A stretch of 64,000 bases of DNA. It comes from Nocardia terpenica (GTDB lineage Bacteria > Actinomycetota > Actinomycetes > Mycobacteriales > Mycobacteriaceae). The position numbers and the translations under genes were made by a program. Each line of letters starts with the position of its first letter. The first letter of the stretch is position 1. Shown here one piece after another: positions 61,745 through 64,000 of the stretch. The DNA lies in assembly GCF_013186535.1 (NCBI RefSeq), contig NZ_JABMCZ010000001.1, positions 1,054,001 through 1,118,000 on the forward strand, in the 5' to 3' direction. The notes under the pieces were generated by a model. It ran no database searches. It saw only the letters and a list, made by a program, of their open reading frames with translations, and had not been told where the DNA came from.

Positions 61745-62254
61745 ATGTACGTACCGCAGCCGGACGGCAGGATAGTCGCTGCGGGACCGGCCCCGGACGA
61801 CAGCGCCCGGACCCGGTTACCGGATTGGCACGAACTGCTGGCAGCCTTCTGCGGGCATATCGGCGATCAACCCGATGATCATCCGATCACCCGCTGGGCG
61901 CGCGCCCTCGCCGAACTGCATCTGGCGCGTCGTGAACATCCGTTGCACGTGGCCGAGATCGACGGTCGCCGTAACGAACTCGTCGCCCACATAGACGACT
62001 GGGTGGCCGCCCATACCGCGCGCCGCCCGCGCTCGCAGTCGCTGGGCGCCGTCGTCGACGGGATGGCCGCGGCTCAGGTCCGCGCCACCCATCTGCTGCG
62101 CAGCGTCGACGACGTCACCGACGATCGAGTGCACAGTGCCTGGTTCCAGCTGGCGTCGATGGCCGACGGCTGGACCGATCTGGTCGAGCAGGTGCTGGGG
62201 GTGGCCGCACGGCCGCTCGCACGCCCGCTTCGCTCCCGGGCCGCGGGTGCCTGA
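61745..62254 (+). CDS. DUF4254 family protein
   Basis: Predicted 169-residue mostly helical protein. WARALAELHLARREHPLHVA, EIDGRRNELVAHIDDWVAAH and SLGAVVDGMAAAQVRATHLL follow the DUF4254 pattern common in Nocardia and relatives, ending with LASMADGWTDLVEQV. Function unknown. ATG 61745 has GGAGG 10 nt upstream. A single-gene unit, by its spacing. Confidence 0.8.
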   Translation: MYVPQPDGRIVAAGPAPDDSARTRLPDWHELLAAFCGHIGDQPDDHPITRWARALAELHLARREHPLHVAEIDGRRNELVAHIDDWVAAHTARRPRSQSLGAVVDGMAAAQVRATHLLRSVDDVTDDRVHSAWFQLASMADGWTDLVEQVLGVAARPLARPLRSRAAGA

Positions 62255-62632
62255 ACGGTCGGCGCCGCCGGCGTCGGCGTGACGGCCGGGTGGTGCCCGC
62301 GGCCACGGGGGTCGAATACCGGGGGAGGGCGCGCCGTTGTCGCGCAGGCGAATCGAAATGGGGGAGTCGGTTCCTGCCCGGTCACCGGCCCCGGTTCGTC
62401 GATGACGGGTGGCGCGCGGTCCGGTGGAATCTCGTCACCGCCGCGTCGCAATATGCTCGCAACCAGCGGGTGACCGGGCAGCATGTGCGCGGTGACGTCG
62501 GCGATATCGCGCAGCGAACCGCCGATGTCCGGGGTCGACAAAACGTTTCGGGTTTCGGGCGTCCCGGTTCCGGGAACGTCGTTATGTGTCCGGACCGCAT
62601 CACAATGGACGACTTTTGGGGCTAACAACACG
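62255..62632. other. Interval without a confident gene
   Basis: A minus-strand frame is open across most of this stretch, including VLSTPDIGGSLRDIADVTAH then MLPGHPLVASILRRGGDEIP, which has normal amino-acid balance near 62440-62560. It lacks a clear start with ribosome-binding site, becomes Pro/Thr/Arg-rich and runs into the antisense of the DUF4254 gene. It may be a decayed gene. I see no promoter or repeat of note. Confidence 0.3.
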
Positions 62633-63157
62633 ATGACCGGTCGAGTCGACGACTTCGCGAGGCGGCCGCCGTCGCCATGTTCGTCGGGAATCGCACACCG
62701 GGTGGGCGCGCGCGACGCCGCGGGCCGCCGCCGGGCCGAGAACACCCCCGCGCACGTGTCGCGGGATCTGACGACGACCGAATCGCTACGCCTGCTCGCG
62801 GGCGTGCGGTTCGGCCGGATCGTCTACTCCCGCTACGCGCTACCCACCATCCGGCCGGTGAATCACCTCGTCGACGGGGAAACGATCATCGTGCACGCCG
62901 AGCGCGCGGCCGGGCTGGCGCCGGAACGGCAGGTCGTCGCCTACGAGGCCGACACCCTCGACGAGGACACCCGGCGCGGCTGGTGCGTCATCGTCACCGG
63001 CACCTCCGACCGGGTCACCGACCCGGCGGAGATCGACCGCTACCGGGGTCAGCTGTGCGCGTGGCTGCCCGGCCCGCGCGACCATTTCGTCCGCATCGAA
63101 CCGGATATCATCACCGGCATCGAATTCGTCGACCCGGACGATCCGCGGTTGGCCTGA
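62633..63157 (+). CDS. Pyridoxamine-5'-phosphate-oxidase-like flavin-binding protein
   Basis: Predicted 174-residue protein with a split-barrel fold. LTTTESLRLLAGVRFGRIVY then SRYALPTIRPVNHLVDGETI is the standard N-terminal part of the PPOX/helix-turn-helix-associated group; VVAYEADTLDEDTRRGWCVI and VTGTSDRVTD follow. The first ~45 residues are Arg/Pro-rich and poorly conserved. Probably binds FMN or F420 and reduces small substrates. ATG 62633 is the first start after the open frame becomes coding-like. Convergent with the methyltransferase, 3 bp between stops. Confidence 0.82.
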   Translation: MTGRVDDFARRPPSPCSSGIAHRVGARDAAGRRRAENTPAHVSRDLTTTESLRLLAGVRFGRIVYSRYALPTIRPVNHLVDGETIIVHAERAAGLAPERQVVAYEADTLDEDTRRGWCVIVTGTSDRVTDPAEIDRYRGQLCAWLPGPRDHFVRIEPDIITGIEFVDPDDPRLA

Positions 63158-63160
63158 CCG

Positions 63161-64000
63161 CTACGCCGGGCGGGCCTCGAGCACGGATTCCGGTGAGGCC
63201 GTGGGCACCACGCGGGTGACGGCCAGTCCCGCGCGCGCCAGCAGCGACCGGTAGTCGGCCTCGGTGCGCTCGCGCCCGCCGCTGTTCACCAGCATCTCCA
63301 GATCGATGTATTTGCCCGGATGCGGCCGATTGTCCTCGGGCAGCACGATTTCCACGAGAATCAGGCGGGCGTCGGCGGTCATGGCGGCGCGCACCGTGCG
63401 CAGGATCCGCTCGGCGCTCGCATCGGGCCAGTCGTGCACGACGTGCTTGAGGATGTAGGCGTCGCCGCCCGCGGGCACGGCGTCGAAGAACGATCCGCCG
63501 CGCAGCTCGATCCGATCGGATCGGTGCGGGTCGGCCTCGGCCACCACCTCGGGCAGATCGAACAGGATGCCGCGCGAGCGCGGGGCGCGCGCGAGGATGT
63601 CGGTCAGCAGCGCCCCGCGGCCGCCACCGACGTCGACGACGGTGCCGAATCGGGTGAAATCGTAGGCGGCGAACAGGGATTCGGCGGTGAGGGTGCCGAT
63701 GCTGGTCATCGCGCGGTCGAACAGATCGCCCAATTCCCGGTCGGTGCGCAGATAGTCGAAGAATTCCATCCCGTCCAGCGCCTGACCCACCGGCCGCCCG
63801 GTGCGGACGGCGTCGACGATATGGGTCCAGTGGCGGCGATGCGGCCCGGAACCGAAGAACAGCGCGGCATCTCGCAGCGAGGTCGGCGAGTCCCGGCACA
63901 GCGCGCGCCCGGCCGAGGTCAGCGCGTAGGTGCCGTTGCGGCGGCGGGTGAAGATGCCGTAGCTGGTCAGCAGCCGCAGCAGGCGGGTGAGGGCGTCGAC
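63161..64000 (-). CDS. O-methyltransferase, caffeate-OMT-like (5' end outside the window)
   Basis: At least 279 residues, with the start beyond the right edge. The visible N-terminal part is the winged-helix dimerisation domain (LLTSYGIFTRRRNGTYALTS then AGRALCRDSPTSLRD). The AdoMet site is VVDVGGGRGALLTDIL, then FDLPEVV, and KHVVHDWPDASAERILR matches the catalytic His-Asp region (H-D-W) of plant-type and polyketide O-methyltransferases. The C-terminal ERTEADYRSLLARAGLAV is the family end. It probably methylates a hydroxylated aromatic or polyketide; the natural-product context to the right is not visible. Confidence 0.88.
   Translation of the reverse strand, partial: VDALTRLLRLLTSYGIFTRRRNGTYALTSAGRALCRDSPTSLRDAALFFGSGPHRRHWTHIVDAVRTGRPVGQALDGMEFFDYLRTDRELGDLFDRAMTSIGTLTAESLFAAYDFTRFGTVVDVGGGRGALLTDILARAPRSRGILFDLPEVVAEADPHRSDRIELRGGSFFDAVPAGGDAYILKHVVHDWPDASAERILRTVRAAMTADARLILVEIVLPEDNRPHPGKYIDLEMLVNSGGRERTEADYRSLLARAGLAVTRVVPTASPESVLEARPA

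Overview
This is a high-GC actinomycete chromosome segment, most likely Nocardia or a close mycolic-acid relative. The core gene order matches the Mycobacterium tuberculosis block tig-clpP1-clpP2-clpX ... valS-folC-(membrane protein)-ndk-rne-rplU-rpmA-obg-proB. An ESX-type EspG/PPE-like module and a glpD-TetR-flavoprotein-diacylglycerol kinase block (compare Rv2249c-Rv2252) also fit. The genus is inferred from gene content and order only.

Layout. 1-4.9 kb: the end of an unknown gene, a bacterial RNA-repair pair (Hen1 methyltransferase and Pnkp end-healing/sealing enzyme, minus strand) and a small degenerate condensation-like protein. 5.1-10.2 kb: FKBP lipoprotein, trigger factor, ClpP1, ClpP2 and ClpX, a protein-folding and proteolysis block. 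10.2-35.2 kb: about 25 kb of accessory genes between clpX and valS. They include a CMD-family protein, DinB-like protein, MarR regulators, FdhD with an FdhF/YdeP-type molybdoenzyme, a PheS-related ligase, an erythromycin-esterase-like protein, YggT, a LysE exporter with its Lrp regulator, a hydrolase, an MFS pump with its MarR regulator, QueA, an SDR, a VOC protein, the glycerol-phosphate/ether-lipid-like block, and an XRE-cupin regulator beside a thioredoxin-reductase-like flavoprotein. 35.2-47.9 kb: valS to proB, the conserved core. 47.9-50.4 kb: a small ESX substrate/chaperone module. 50.6-61.5 kb: a tightly coupled eight-gene operon centred on an AfsA (A-factor synthase) homologue. 61.7-64 kb: DUF4254, a flavin-binding PPOX-like protein and a truncated O-methyltransferase.

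Two things stand out. First, the accessory interval carries ten copies, at seven loci between 10.3 and 32.9 kb, of a short hairpin repeat: 9-bp arms (GATCCCGGC / GCCGGGATC) around a 9-nt loop (CAAAAGCAC or its complement). Most sit against stop codons, most have spawned 21-24 bp tandem arrays, the stems vary by paired changes, and two copies lie in frame inside genes (a diacylglycerol kinase and an erythromycin-esterase homologue). None was seen in the core blocks. Second, the AfsA operon combines a PEP-synthase/rifampin-phosphotransferase-like enzyme, a fatty-acyl-AMP-ligase-like protein fused to a nucleotidyltransferase domain, an ACP, a thioester-reductase-like SDR, an NDP-kinase-like protein, AfsA, a nitroreductase and a UbiA-family membrane protein. 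Almost every junction overlaps by 4 nt, and the chain includes an otherwise unremarkable 20-codon ORF. It resembles the widely distributed spt (salinipostin / gamma-butyrolactone) type of operon and probably makes a modified butyrolactone or butenolide lipid signal; that product is an inference.
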